Positions 1 to 8,394 are shown, counted from the first letter of the stretch. The stretch: 64,000 bases of DNA from Rhodobacteraceae bacterium HLUCCA12 (GCA_001314715.1 LJSV01000003.1:267181-331180), one strand, 5' to 3'. Numbers and translations: made by a program. The notes: generated by a model from the sequence alone, not told the origin.

Positions 1-249
1 CCCGCAGGGGTCGGTCGTGGGCCCGCCCTGCCCGTCGGCGCCGATGCAGTTCAGCCCCTTGGCGATGATCCGCGCGGTGGTGGTCTTGCCGGTGCCGCGG
101 ATGCCCGTCATGACAAAGGCATGGTGAATGCGATCGGCCGCGAAGGCATTCTTCAGCGTGCGCACCATCGCCTCTTGCCCGATCAGGTCGGCAAAGGTCT
201 CGGGGCGGTATTTCCGGGCCAGAACCTGATAGGCGTGCGTCTTGGACAT
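1..249 (-). CDS. dnaX: DNA polymerase III subunit gamma/tau, N-terminal part (cut by window edge)
   Basis: The first 83 residues are visible; the gene runs off the left edge. DnaX is the clamp-loader ATPase of the replicative polymerase. The protein opens with the family hallmark ARKYRP (residues 11-16) and has a Walker A P-loop, GIRGTGKTT, at residues 49-57. The last visible residues include NC and PC, consistent with the start of the zinc-binding cysteine set that follows the P-loop in DnaX. The start ATG precedes [10 protein letters not shown]. No frameshift signal for gamma production can be judged because the 3' part is missing. Identity is secure for this fragment. Confidence 0.93.
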   Translation of the reverse strand, partial: MSKTHAYQVLARKYRPETFADLIGQEAMVRTLKNAFAADRIHHAFVMTGIRGTGKTTTARIIAKGLNCIGADGQGGPTTDPCG

Positions 250-308
250 CGGTGCCTCTTCTCGTGGTGCACACTAGGCGCGCGGCCCGTCAGCGTCCAG
301 CCCCGCCC

Positions 309-374
309 CCTTCATCTTGCCGAAAATACGCGCGGGGGTGAATGGCCGCAGGCCAGAGGGGGCGGCAGCCCCCT
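309..374 (-). repeat. Intergenic double-hairpin repeat, copy A
   Basis: One of six related elements in this window. Read on the minus strand from the end of the quinone oxidoreductase: a hairpin AGGGGGC-TGCC-GCCCCCT that overlaps the stop codon, a second hairpin GGCC-TGC-GGCC, then a tail ATTCACCCCC and GCGTATTTTCGGCAAGATGAAG. It may act as a transcription terminator or 3' mRNA stabiliser, but there is no clear U-run right after the stems. Other copies are at 3502, 7033, 17588, 40504 and 42386. Confidence 0.75.
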
Positions 375-1350
375 AGCCCCCGGCGACTTTCAGCACGATC
401 TTGCCGATATGGGCCGAGCTTTCCATTCGCGCATGTGCCCCTGAGGCCTCGTCCAGCGGGAATTCGGCATCGATGACCGGCGCGACCCGGCCCGAGGCCA
501 GAAGCGGCCAAACCTCGGCCTCGAGCGCCGCCGCGATGCGGGCCTTGGCGGCGACCGATTGCGGGCGCAGGGTCGAGCCGGTGATCGTCAGCCGTCGCAC
601 CATGACCTGGGCGAAATTCAGGTCGACCTTGGTGCCTTGCAGGAACGCGATCTGCACCAGCCGGCCGTCATCGGCCAGCGCCTTGACGTTGCGCGGCAGA
701 TAATCGCCGCCAACCATGTCCAGGATCAGGTCGGCCCCGCCTTCGGCGCGCACGACCTCCACGAAATCCTCGTCACGGTAGTTGATCGCGCGCTCGGCGC
801 CCAGCCGCAGGCAGGCGGCGCATTTCTCGTCGCTGCCGGCGGTGGCGAAGACCCGCGCGCCGCGGGCGCTGGCCAGCTGGATCGCCGTGGTGCCGATCCC
901 CGACGAGCCGCCATGCACCAGAAACCGCTCGCCCGCGCCCAGGCGGCCGCGGTCGAACACGTTGGTCCAGACCGTGAAAAAGGTCTCGGGCAGGCAGGCC
1001 GCGGCGCGCAGGTCCAACCCCTCGGGCACCGGGAGGGCATGGTCGGCCGTGGTCACGACCTGTTCGGCATAACCGCCGCCGGGCAACAGGGCGCAGACCG
1101 CATCGCCCACCTGCCAGCGGGTCACGCCGGGGCCCACCGCGGCGACATGGCCCGATGCCTCGAGCCCCGGCAGGTCGGACGCGCCCGGCGGCGGCGCATA
1201 GGCGCCTGCCCGTTGCAGCGCGTCGGGCCGGTTCACGCCCGCCCAGGCCACCCGGATCACGATCTCGCCCGCCCCCGGAACGGGTTCGGGCCGCGTGGCG
1301 GGAACCAGCACATCCGGGCCACCGGGCTGCGAAATCTCGATCACGCGCAT
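373..1350 (-). CDS. NAD(P)H quinone oxidoreductase, PIG3/QOR-like (zinc-independent MDR family)
   Basis: A 325-residue medium-chain dehydrogenase/reductase. The N-terminal GroES-like half carries GVNRPD (residues 38-43), typical of the PIG3/quinone oxidoreductase branch. The nucleotide-binding half has HGGSSGIG at residues 146-153. Structural zinc cysteines are absent, as expected for quinone reductases, which reduce quinones with NAD(P)H in the cytosol. The start MRVIEISQPGG was chosen because family homology begins there; a longer reading frame upstream encodes low-complexity Arg/Pro-rich sequence. It lies upstream of dnaX on the same strand, separated by a repeat element. Substrate unknown. 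Confidence 0.88.
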   Translation of the reverse strand: MRVIEISQPGGPDVLVPATRPEPVPGAGEIVIRVAWAGVNRPDALQRAGAYAPPPGASDLPGLEASGHVAAVGPGVTRWQVGDAVCALLPGGGYAEQVVTTADHALPVPEGLDLRAAACLPETFFTVWTNVFDRGRLGAGERFLVHGGSSGIGTTAIQLASARGARVFATAGSDEKCAACLRLGAERAINYRDEDFVEVVRAEGGADLILDMVGGDYLPRNVKALADDGRLVQIAFLQGTKVDLNFAQVMVRRLTITGSTLRPQSVAAKARIAAALEAEVWPLLASGRVAPVIDAEFPLDEASGAHARMESSAHIGKIVLKVAGG

Positions 1351-1432
1351 GGGCTCACCTTCTTCTGTTGTTCGGGGGCAGGATAACGCCCGGCCCGGCG
1401 GGTGCAAGGCCGCCGGCCCTGCGGATCGCGCG

Positions 1433-2299
1433 TCAGCCCTTGCCGGCCGAAAGCGCCCAGTCCCAGTAGAGGCTGCGCGCGCGCGTTCCCATCGGCGTTT
1501 GCGCGAACACCCGGTCCTCGAACCGCGCGACGGGCATGACCTTGGCGATGTTGCCGGTGACAAAGATCTCGTCGGCCTGGTGAAAGTCCTCGATCGTCAG
1601 CGTAAGCTCGCGCACCTCGACCCCGTCGGCGCGCAAGAGCCCGATCACCCGCTGCCGGGTCAGTCCGTTCAGGAACGTGCCATTGGGCACCGGCGTCAGC
1701 ACAACGCCATTGCGCACCATGAACACGTTGGTCGACGCGGTTTCGGCGACATTGCCGTCCGGGTCGCGCGACAGGGCGTTGGAAAACCCGCGTGCGCGCG
1801 CCTCGGCCATGATCCGGCCGTTGTTGGCGTAAAGCGAGGCCGCCTTGGCCTCGGTCAGGGCCATGTCGGGCCGCGGGCGGAAATAGGGCGAGACCGTCAG
1901 CGAGAACGACCCCGGCTGCGGCATCGGCAGGGCCTCGATGCAGATGGAAAAGCCAGTGCTTTCGGGCACCAGGTCGATGATGCCGGGCGTGGAATCGCAG
2001 GCCCACATCATCGGCCGCAAGTATAGCGCGGCATCGCGCGGGAACCGGGCGCAGCCGTCCTCCAGCAGGGTCTGGACAATTGCAGCGTCCACCGGCGGCA
2101 CCATGCCCATGACCTGCGCCGAGCGGATGATGCGCGCGGCGTGCAGGTCCAGATCCGGGCGCACGCCGTCGAACTGGCGCGCCCCATCGAACACCGCCGA
2201 ACCCAGCCAGGCGGCGTGATCGGCGGCGCGGATGATCGGCGCGTTGCCCTGATGCCAGCGTCCTTCGAACCAGGTAACGATCTCGGTGCCCACGGCCAT
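1433..2299 (-). CDS. Class IV PLP aminotransferase (branched-chain / D-amino-acid type)
   Basis: A 288-residue fold-type IV transaminase. The PLP lysine is K152 in TEAKAASLYANN, and the phosphate/cofactor-binding VAETASTNVF follows with E186. The arrangement matches IlvE-like branched-chain aminotransferases, which interconvert Val/Leu/Ile with their 2-oxo acids using glutamate. Class IV enzymes also include D-alanine transaminase and ADC lyase, so the substrate is tentative. The ATG at MAVGTEIVTW is preferred over an upstream in-frame ATG (MQPRRYGR) because family homology starts there and a GGGGCAGG stretch precedes it. Confidence 0.85.
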   Translation of the reverse strand: MAVGTEIVTWFEGRWHQGNAPIIRAADHAAWLGSAVFDGARQFDGVRPDLDLHAARIIRSAQVMGMVPPVDAAIVQTLLEDGCARFPRDAALYLRPMMWACDSTPGIIDLVPESTGFSICIEALPMPQPGSFSLTVSPYFRPRPDMALTEAKAASLYANNGRIMAEARARGFSNALSRDPDGNVAETASTNVFMVRNGVVLTPVPNGTFLNGLTRQRVIGLLRADGVEVRELTLTIEDFHQADEIFVTGNIAKVMPVARFEDRVFAQTPMGTRARSLYWDWALSAGKG

Positions 2300-2392
2300 G
2301 GCCTGCCCCTTTCTGCAGCGATCGATCCGGCCATAGCGCCGGGGCTGCATCGGGTCAAGGAATGTGGACCTTCGCCGCCGGGGCGACGCGAT

Positions 2393-3097
2393 TCAACGCC
2401 GTGCCGCCGGCGGGTCCCAACGCCCCGGAAGCGGGGTCTCGGCCCCTTCGGGCTTGCGCAGCCCGTCCAGAACCGCCAGTGGCAGGGCCAGAACCTTGCT
2501 CAGGACCGGGCTCTTGCGTACCTCGGCCTTGGCCTTTTCGATCCGCATGACATCCTCGATGCGCCGATCGAGAAAGGCCCATGTTTCTTCGAAATCGGGG
2601 GACGAATCGCCCAGCCAGTACAACACCGTCGACGAATAGACCGCCGACAGGGTCGCGCGCTTGGTGTACCAGTTCCCGTCTTCCGAGCTGTCGCCCAGCG
2701 CGTTCCAGATCGTATCGGCCGTGTTCCACAGCGCACGCGCGGCCTCGGGCGCATGATGGGGCAGCGACAACAGGGTGACACCCCGGCGCACGGCTTCGCG
2801 ATCTGCCCCCTCAAGCCGCAGCCGGACCGCCAGCGCCACGCGATCGCGAAACCGCATCGTGGAAAGATCGCGCGCGGCCAGTTCGGCCTGCATCGCCGCG
2901 TCGCCCCGGCGATGATAGGCCAGCGCCAGGTCAAGACCGCCACGCGGGAAAAGCGCGCGCGCCTCGGCCGGGTCGAGGCCGCAATCGGCGGCGGCGGCCT
3001 CCAGCGTGGCCTGCGACCAGCCGTCGAAGGCCACATGCGTGAGGGCCGCATCCAGCAGCGCATCGGCGGCGGGGCGCGCGGGTGTTTCTCGGGTCAT
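2393..3097 (-). CDS. coq9: COQ9 family protein (ubiquinone biosynthesis accessory)
   Basis: A 234-residue protein of the COQ9 family, whose fold resembles TetR but which binds lipids or quinone intermediates and supports the COQ7 hydroxylation step of ubiquinone synthesis. Visible hallmarks are the TetR-like N-terminal helices (ALLDAALTHVAFDGW, then LEAAAADCGLDPAEARALFP) and the conserved WYTKRATLSAVYSSTVLYWL segment in the C-terminal half. It is probably not a DNA-binding regulator. The inner ATG (MTRETPARP) is preferred over METAMTRE because GGAGA lies at the right distance before it. It is divergent from rpsU, as in many alphaproteobacteria. Confidence 0.87.
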   Translation of the reverse strand: MTRETPARPAADALLDAALTHVAFDGWSQATLEAAAADCGLDPAEARALFPRGGLDLALAYHRRGDAAMQAELAARDLSTMRFRDRVALAVRLRLEGADREAVRRGVTLLSLPHHAPEAARALWNTADTIWNALGDSSEDGNWYTKRATLSAVYSSTVLYWLGDSSPDFEETWAFLDRRIEDVMRIEKAKAEVRKSPVLSKVLALPLAVLDGLRKPEGAETPLPGRWDPPAARR

Positions 3098-3176
3098 GGC
3101 CGTCTCCATGGCTGGACAAGGGGCGCCGCGTTTGCTATGCGAACGCCTCCTGCAATTTGACGTCACTCTAGCTTAG

Positions 3177-3194
3177 AAAGGTGGTGAAAACCAC
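3177..3194 (+). promoter_or_regulatory. rpsU ribosome-binding-site hairpin with GNRA loop
   Basis: Directly before the rpsU ATG, GTGGT-GAAA-ACCAC forms a perfect 5-bp stem closed by a GAAA tetraloop (3181-3194) that ends at the base before the start codon. The Shine-Dalgarno-like AAAGGTGG (3177-3184) runs into the 5' arm of the stem, so folding would partly hide it. This may tune S21 translation; no experimental basis is claimed. Confidence 0.5.
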
Positions 3195-3401
3195 ATGCAG
3201 GTAAGTGTTCGCGACAACAATGTCGAACAGGCGCTCCGGGCCCTGAAGAAGAAACTTCAGCGCGAAGGTGTGTTTCGCGAAATGAAGCTCAAGCAGCATT
3301 TCGAGAAACCCTCGGTCAAGAAAGCCCGTGAACAGGCCGAAGCGATCCGCCGTGCGCGCAAGCTGGCGCGCAAGAAGGCGCAACGCGAAGGTCTGCTCTG
3401 A
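3195..3401 (+). CDS. rpsU: 30S ribosomal protein S21
   Basis: A 68-residue basic protein. It opens with [20 protein letters not shown], the S21 signature, and ends in an Arg/Lys-rich helix ([19 protein letters not shown]). S21 sits on the small-subunit platform near the anti-Shine-Dalgarno sequence and acts in initiation. It is a single-gene unit here, followed by an intrinsic terminator, and divergent from coq9. The start is fixed by homology and the RBS hairpin before it. Confidence 0.97.
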   Translation: MQVSVRDNNVEQALRALKKKLQREGVFREMKLKQHFEKPSVKKAREQAEAIRRARKLARKKAQREGLL

Positions 3402-3442
3402 CCGGCAGCGACACGATATGCGCCTTGCGGCGCAATCTGATC

Positions 3443-3474
3443 AACCCCCGAGGCCTGGCCTGCGGGGGTTTTTC
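3443..3474 (+). terminator. Intrinsic terminator of rpsU
   Basis: The arm AACCCCCG (3443-3450) pairs with CGGGGGTT (3463-3470), enclosing the GC-rich loop AGGCCTGGCCTG, and the 3' arm runs into TTTTT. This is a classical rho-independent terminator 40 bp after the rpsU stop codon. Confidence 0.85.
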
Positions 3475-3501
3475 ATGCGTGGTGTCGCGCCGGGCGGTCA
3501 G

Positions 3502-3570
3502 GCAGGGGGCATTCTGCCCCCTCTGGCCTGCGGCCATTCACCCCCTGAGCGTATTTCGGGCAAGATGAAG
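3502..3570 (+). repeat. Intergenic double-hairpin repeat, copy B
   Basis: Oriented away from rpsU on the plus strand: hairpin 1 GGGGGCA-TTC-TGCCCCC, hairpin 2 GGCC-TGC-GGCC, then the tail ATTCACCCCCTGAGCGTATTTC and GGGCAAGATGAAG. The tail has one inserted G relative to copies A, C and D. It fills the space between the rpsU terminator and the stop codon of the Lrp-type regulator. Confidence 0.75.
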
Positions 3571-3578
3571 CGCGCGGG

Positions 3579-4037
3579 CTAAAGTTGGACCGCCGTGGTC
3601 TTTTGCACGGTGCGCAGGGCAAAGGAGGACTGCATCTGCGCCACGCCCGGCAGACGTGCCAGATACTGCCGGTGAATTCGCGCGAAATCGTCGGTATCCT
3701 CGACCACGAGTTTGAGCAGGTAATCGGCCTCGCCGGCCATCAGGTGGCATTCCAGCAGACCGGGAATGCGGGTCACGCCGCGCTCGAAGCTTTCCAGCGT
3801 CTCGTCGCTTTGGCCATTGAGCTTGATCTCGACAAAGACCGTGGTCGGCTTACCGATCCGGCGCAGGTCCAGCAGGCCGACATAGCCCTTGATATAGCCG
3901 TCGTTTTCCAGCCGGTGGACCCGCCGGTGGCAGGCCGAGGGCGACAGGTTGATGCGTTCGGCCAGCTCCGCGTTGGATATCCGCCCCTCGCGCTGCAAGA
4001 CATTGAGAATTCGCCGGTCTATATGGTCAAGCTGCAT
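3579..4037 (-). CDS. Lrp/AsnC family transcriptional regulator (probable regulator of ald)
   Basis: A 152-residue protein. The N-terminal winged helix-turn-helix begins LDHIDRRILNVLQREGRISN and includes ELAERINLSPSACHRRVHRL. The C-terminal RAM/AsnC ligand domain carries GLLECHLMAGEADYLLKLVV. Lrp-type proteins form octamers and respond to amino acids. It is divergent from alanine dehydrogenase with a 139-bp spacer, so it is most likely the alanine-responsive activator AldR. The start MQLDHIDRR fits the family; the longer upstream reading would add an unrelated extension. Confidence 0.9.
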   Translation of the reverse strand: MQLDHIDRRILNVLQREGRISNAELAERINLSPSACHRRVHRLENDGYIKGYVGLLDLRRIGKPTTVFVEIKLNGQSDETLESFERGVTRIPGLLECHLMAGEADYLLKLVVEDTDDFARIHRQYLARLPGVAQMQSSFALRTVQKTTAVQL

Positions 4038-4052
4038 CGCAGCGCAATTTCC

Positions 4053-4090
4053 TTCGCATATCCGGCCCTGATCGCCGCAGAACATGCGAA
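4053..4090. promoter_or_regulatory. Candidate Lrp-type operator between the regulator and ald
   Basis: The inverted repeat TTCGCAT (4053-4059) and ATGCGAA (4084-4090) sits in the divergent promoter region. Lrp proteins bind spaced, AT-richer inverted repeats, and the position suits control of both genes. It was found by eye only. Confidence 0.35.
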
Positions 4091-4176
4091 GAATCTGCCA
4101 TGATCGGGCACATTTTCCAAGCACCATCGGCGAAAAACCCGCAGACTTGCCCTATCTGCAAGAAAGGGAGGTTGCC

Positions 4177-5295
4177 ATGCTCATCGGGTGTCCGAAAGAG
4201 ATCAAGGCACAGGAATTTCGCGTCGGGATCACCCCGTCGGCGGCACAGGAGGTTGTCGGCGCCGGCCATTCGGTGATCATCGAGACCGGGGCCGGCCTGG
4301 GCGCCGGGTTCGAGGACGACGCCTATCGCCACGCCGGCGCCGAGATCGTCGATACCGCCGAAGAGATCTTTGCCCGCGCCGACATGGTCGTGAAGGTCAA
4401 GGAACCGCAGGCCGTCGAACGCAGGCAACTGCGCGAGGGGCAGGTGCTGTTCACCTACCTGCACCTGGCCCCCGACCCCGCGCAGACCCACGATCTGCTG
4501 GACAGCGGCGTCACCGCGATCGCCTATGAAACGGTGACCGACAGCAAGGGCGGCCTGCCGCTTCTGGCCCCGATGTCCGAGGTCGCCGGTCGCCTGGCGC
4601 CGCAGGTCGGCGCCTGGACGCTGCAAAAAGCCAATGGCGGGCGCGGTGTGCTGATGGGCGGCGTTCCCGGCGTGCGGCCGGCCGATGTGGTGATCATCGG
4701 CGGCGGCGTGGTCGGCACCGCTGCAGCGCGCGTGGCCGTGGGCATGGGGGCGAATGTCACGGTGCTGGACCGCTCGATGCCGCGCATGTCCTATCTTGAC
4801 GACATCTTCCAGGGTCGCTTGACCACGCAATACTCGGATGCCGCCGCGATCGAGGATCTGGCCATGCGCGCCGACATGGTGGTCGGCGCGGTGCTGATAC
4901 CGGGCGCGGCGGCGCCAAAGCTGATCCGGCGCGACCAGTTGGCACAGATGCGTCCGGGCGCTGCGCTGGTGGATGTCGCGATCGACCAGGGCGGCTGTTT
5001 CGAAACCTCGCACCCGACCACCCACCAGGATCCGATCTACGACGTGGACGGCGTGATGCATTACTGCGTCGCAAACATGCCCGGCGCCGTGGCCCGCACA
5101 TCGACCCAGGCGCTGGGCAATGCGACCCTTCCCTTCCTGCTGGCGCTTGCGAACAAGGGCTGGCGCCTGGCCTGTTCTGAGGACGAAAACCTGCTCAACG
5201 GGCTCAACGTGCATGCCGGGCGCGTGACCTATGACGCGGTGGGCCGGGCGCTGAATTTGCCCTTCACCGCCGCGCGCGAAGCGCTGCGCCTGTGA
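4177..5295 (+). CDS. ald: Alanine dehydrogenase
   Basis: A 372-residue NAD-dependent enzyme that interconverts L-alanine with pyruvate and ammonia. The opening MLIGCPKEIKAQEFRVG is diagnostic. Other marks are VKVKEPQ around residue 74 (pyruvate-binding lysine), YLHLAPD with catalytic H96, and the Rossmann motif IIGGGVVGTAAARVAVGMGA. The start follows AGAAAGGGAGG at good spacing; the frame is open further upstream but has no homology there. The divergent Lrp-type gene probably controls it. It would let the cell use alanine as carbon and nitrogen source. Confidence 0.96.
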   Translation: MLIGCPKEIKAQEFRVGITPSAAQEVVGAGHSVIIETGAGLGAGFEDDAYRHAGAEIVDTAEEIFARADMVVKVKEPQAVERRQLREGQVLFTYLHLAPDPAQTHDLLDSGVTAIAYETVTDSKGGLPLLAPMSEVAGRLAPQVGAWTLQKANGGRGVLMGGVPGVRPADVVIIGGGVVGTAAARVAVGMGANVTVLDRSMPRMSYLDDIFQGRLTTQYSDAAAIEDLAMRADMVVGAVLIPGAAAPKLIRRDQLAQMRPGAALVDVAIDQGGCFETSHPTTHQDPIYDVDGVMHYCVANMPGAVARTSTQALGNATLPFLLALANKGWRLACSEDENLLNGLNVHAGRVTYDAVGRALNLPFTAAREALRL

Positions 5296-5334
5296 CCCCC
5301 CGTGGCGCGGTGCCTTGCGCGCGCCGCGCCCGGT

Positions 5335-5835
5335 TCAGGCTTCGGCGCCGTAGCGGCGTTCGAGCACGTCGAACGGCACGCCCGGCTCTTCCTTGGCACA
5401 GCGGATCACGAGCGAGGTCTTCACGCTGGCCACGTTCTCGGCGGCCAGCAGGGATTCGGTCAGAAAGCTCTGGAAACTGGACAGGTCGGGCGCCACGCAT
5501 TTCAGGATGAAATCGATCTCGCCGTTGAGCATGTGGCATTCGCGGACCAGCGACCAGTCACGGCAGCGCTGTTCGAATGCCTTCAAATCGGCTTCGGCCT
5601 GGCGATGCAGGCGCACCATGGCAAAGACCTGCACCTCGAACCCCAGTTCGCGCACGTCCACACGGGCGTGGTAGCCGCGAATGTATCCAGCCTCTTCCAG
5701 CGTGCGCACCCGGCGCAGGCAGGGCGGGGCCGAAATGCCGACCCGGCGCGCCAGTTCGACATTCGTCATGCGCCCATCGGCCTGGAGTTCGGCCAGAATC
5801 ATCCGGTCGATCGGATCAAGTTTCGCGCCGGGCAT
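5335..5835 (-). CDS. Lrp/AsnC family transcriptional regulator
   Basis: A 166-residue regulator with an N-terminal HTH ([20 protein letters not shown] and [15 protein letters not shown]) and a C-terminal ligand-binding domain ([20 protein letters not shown]). It is convergent with ald and divergent from trxB, so its target is less obvious than for the first Lrp gene. Three CGCAAC repeats lie in the space toward trxB and could be its own operator. Its effector is not predictable from sequence. Confidence 0.88.
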   Translation of the reverse strand: MPGAKLDPIDRMILAELQADGRMTNVELARRVGISAPPCLRRVRTLEEAGYIRGYHARVDVRELGFEVQVFAMVRLHRQAEADLKAFEQRCRDWSLVRECHMLNGEIDFILKCVAPDLSSFQSFLTESLLAAENVASVKTSLVIRCAKEEPGVPFDVLERRYGAEA

Positions 5836-5884
5836 GCCGCAAGGCTCCTGTGCTTTTTTCGCTTATGTATGCGTGAACGCGCCT

Positions 5885-5927
5885 GTGCGCAACATTCTTT
5901 CGTCGTTGCGCAACACTTGTTCGCAAC
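5885..5927. promoter_or_regulatory. CGCAAC repeat cluster in the lrp/trxB divergent region
   Basis: CGCAAC occurs at 5888-5893, 5909-5914 and 5922-5927; the middle copy is part of a perfect palindrome GTTGCGCAAC (5905-5914). The starts are 21 and 13 bp apart. This is a candidate regulator-binding region for the adjacent Lrp-type gene. Confidence 0.35.
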
Positions 5928-6061
5928 TGGTGCCAGCCAATGCCCTGTGCCACCTTGCCCTCGCCGCTGACAAGAGGTTAAGGCCCATTCGACATGCCAC
6001 TGGTCTTGCACCGCCCGATGTCGCCATTATATGCATGAAAACGAATTTGATGGAGCCTCTC

Positions 6062-7003
6062 ATGCCCGACACCCGCCACACCCGCCTTCTGATCATCGGC
6101 TCAGGGCCGGCCGGGTATACCGCCGCGGTCTATGGCGCGCGCGCCATGCTAGAGCCGATCCTCGTTCAAGGCATCCAGCCCGGCGGGCAGTTGACCACCA
6201 CCACCGATGTCGAGAACTGGCCCGGCGACAGCTCGGTCATGGGTCCCGACCTGATGGCACGCATGGAAAGCCACGCCCGCGAGATGGGAACCGACATCAT
6301 CACCGACATGATCACCGCGCTCGACCTCTCCAGTCGGCCATTCACCGCCACCGGCGACAGCGGCACCGTCTATACCGCCGATGCCGTCGTGCTGGCGACG
6401 GGCGCGCAGGCCAAGTGGCTTGGGCTGCCCTCGGAAGAAAAGTTCAAGGGGTTCGGGGTTTCCGCTTGCGCAACCTGCGACGGATTCTTCTATCGGGGCA
6501 AGGAGATCGTGGTCGTGGGCGGGGGCAACACGGCGGTCGAGGAAGCCCTGTTCCTGACGAATTTCGCCTCCAAGGTGACACTGGTGCATCGTCGTGACAG
6601 CCTGCGCGCCGAGAAGATCATGCAGGACCGGCTGTTTCGCAATCCCAAGATCGAGGTCTTGTGGAACCACACCCCGATCGAGATTCAGGGCGACGACACC
6701 CCTCCGGGCGTCACCGGCGTCAAGGTCCGCCACGTCGAAACCGCAGAAGAGCAGGTCATCCCCTGCGCGGGTTTCTTCGTGGCAATCGGTCACGCCCCGG
6801 CATCGGAACTCGTCAAGGACCAGCTCACGCTGCACAACGGCGGCTATGTCTGGGTCGAGCCGGGCACCACGCGGACCTCGGTTCCCGGCGTCTTCGCGGC
6901 GGGGGATCTGACCGACCATGTCTATCGTCAGGCCGTGACCAGCGCCGGCATGGGCTGCATGGCCGCCCTCGATGCCGAAGCCTTCCTTTCGGCGCAGGAA
7001 TAA
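6062..7003 (+). CDS. trxB: Thioredoxin-disulfide reductase
   Basis: A 313-residue flavoprotein that passes electrons from NADPH through FAD to thioredoxin. The FAD-binding [16 protein letters not shown] lies at residues 13-28, the redox-active CATC at 136-139 ([10 protein letters not shown]) and the NADPH Rossmann motif [12 protein letters not shown] near residue 151. The C-terminal FAD motif [10 protein letters not shown] is intact. [10 protein letters not shown] is chosen as start, with GGAG 8 nt upstream. An in-frame ATG further upstream (MKTNLMEPL) is less likely. Length and motifs are standard. Confidence 0.96.
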   Translation: MPDTRHTRLLIIGSGPAGYTAAVYGARAMLEPILVQGIQPGGQLTTTTDVENWPGDSSVMGPDLMARMESHAREMGTDIITDMITALDLSSRPFTATGDSGTVYTADAVVLATGAQAKWLGLPSEEKFKGFGVSACATCDGFFYRGKEIVVVGGGNTAVEEALFLTNFASKVTLVHRRDSLRAEKIMQDRLFRNPKIEVLWNHTPIEIQGDDTPPGVTGVKVRHVETAEEQVIPCAGFFVAIGHAPASELVKDQLTLHNGGYVWVEPGTTRTSVPGVFAAGDLTDHVYRQAVTSAGMGCMAALDAEAFLSAQE

Positions 7004-7032
7004 AGCCGGGCCGGGAGCCGCGCCGCGCCCCC

Positions 7033-7097
7033 CTTGATCTTGCCGAAAATACGCGCGGGGTTGAATGGCCGCAGGCCAGAGGGGGCGGCAGCCCCCT
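7033..7097 (-). repeat. Intergenic double-hairpin repeat, copy C
   Basis: Oriented away from the Nudix gene, like copy A. AGGGGGC-TGCC-GCCCCCT begins at the first base of that gene's stop codon region, followed by GGCC-TGC-GGCC and the tail with GCGTATTTTCGGCAAGATCAAG. It lies between the convergent trxB and Nudix genes. Confidence 0.75.
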
Positions 7098-7555
7098 TAC
7101 CGCACGATTTCTTCCAGCGGATCGTAAAGGATATGCCCCCTTCCCCCGAAGGCGACCTGGGGCAGGCTGTCGGGCTTGAAGCGCAGGGCGCGCAACGCGG
7201 CCTCGGTCACGAATCGGTGGCGATTGACCACCCCGGCCGCGTCGACCCAGCCGGGCTGGGGGCTGCCGGCGACGATCTGTGCGCGAAAATAGACATCGAC
7301 CTGATGAAACCCGGTTCCCGGATCCTGGAACTCGTTGACCAGGCACGGCTCGGCAACGGCGATTGTCAGGTCCAGCTCCTCGCGGATTTCGCGCATCAGG
7401 TTGTCATGCAGCGATTGCCCGCGTTCGACGCCGCCACCGGGGGCGCACCACAGATCGCTTTCCTCGCCGGGATAGGCATTGACGATCAGAAGCCGCCCGC
7501 CTTGGACGATAACGGCGCGCACGGCCAGGCGCGGGGATGGCGCGACAGCAGTCAT
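7097..7555 (-). CDS. Nudix family hydrolase
   Basis: A 152-residue protein with a Nudix box at GGGVERGQSLHDNL followed by MREIREEL. Nudix enzymes hydrolyse nucleoside diphosphates linked to another moiety. The first conserved Glu of the box (G-x5-E) is Gln here, while the metal-binding REIREE part is intact. The neighbours (lipase, trxB) do not reveal the substrate. The start MTAVAPSPRLAVRAV is chosen because homology begins there. Confidence 0.85.
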   Translation of the reverse strand: MTAVAPSPRLAVRAVIVQGGRLLIVNAYPGEESDLWCAPGGGVERGQSLHDNLMREIREELDLTIAVAEPCLVNEFQDPGTGFHQVDVYFRAQIVAGSPQPGWVDAAGVVNRHRFVTEAALRALRFKPDSLPQVAFGGRGHILYDPLEEIVR

Positions 7556-7638
7556 TGCCGCCGCACGTTCTGATGACAACCACGACACATGCCCATCCCC
7601 TGCTTCTGTCCGGTCCCTTCTGCCCCTATACTGCCACC

Positions 7639-8394
7639 ATGCGATGGCTTGCGACCCTCATTTTCCTGACGGCGACACCGGCCAGCGCCGATTGCGTGGT
7701 GCTGTTGCATGGGCTGTCGCGCACCGAGGCCTCGATGTGGATGATCGAGGAAGTGCTGGAATTCCACGGCTATTCCATCGTCAACGAGGGGTATCCCTCG
7801 AACGAGGCGCCGATCGCGGATCTGGTCGAACACGTCGGCCAGGCCGTCGCGCAATGCGGATCGCAGCGCACGCATTTCGTAACCCATTCGATGGGCGGCA
7901 TTCTGACGCGCGCCTGGCTGCGCGACAACCGGCCGCCACAGATGGGGCGGGTGGTGATGATGGCGCCGCCCAACCACGGCACCGAGATCGTGGACGACCT
8001 GCGCGAGATGGAGGTGTTGCCTGACCTCTTGCCCGACCTGATGCCCGAGGTTCTTGAATTCCTGCACGGGCCGGCGGTGGGCGAGCTGGGCACGGGGGCA
8101 AGTTCGATCCCGAATCAGCTCCCTCCGGTCGATTACGATCTTGGGGTGATTGCCGGCAACCGCGCGATCAGCCCGCTGGGGCCGATGATGATCGACGGTC
8201 AGAATGACGGCACGGTTTCGGTGGAAAGCACGCGCATCGAGGGGATGGCCGACCATATCGTGCTGCCGACGACGCATTCCCTGATGATGATGAATCCGCT
8301 GGTCATCGCCGAGATTCTGGAATTCCTGCGCAATGGCGCCTTCGATCACGGCATCACGCTGCCCAATGCCCTGCGCAAGCTTGCCAATCCCTGA
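7639..8394 (+). CDS. Exported alpha/beta hydrolase (lipase-like)
   Basis: A 251-residue protein starting with a hydrophobic signal peptide (MRWLATLIFLTATPASA, likely cleaved before DCVV). The mature part has VVLLHGLSRTEASMW (oxyanion HG motif) and the nucleophile elbow THSMGG. Candidate acid and histidine residues are in IDGQNDGTVS and LPTTHSLMM. The pattern resembles triacylglycerol lipase/PGAP1-like or EstA-type esterases of the periplasm. Substrate unknown. It is divergent from the Nudix gene and convergent with ccoS. Confidence 0.82.
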   Translation: MRWLATLIFLTATPASADCVVLLHGLSRTEASMWMIEEVLEFHGYSIVNEGYPSNEAPIADLVEHVGQAVAQCGSQRTHFVTHSMGGILTRAWLRDNRPPQMGRVVMMAPPNHGTEIVDDLREMEVLPDLLPDLMPEVLEFLHGPAVGELGTGASSIPNQLPPVDYDLGVIAGNRAISPLGPMMIDGQNDGTVSVESTRIEGMADHIVLPTTHSLMMMNPLVIAEILEFLRNGAFDHGITLPNALRKLANP

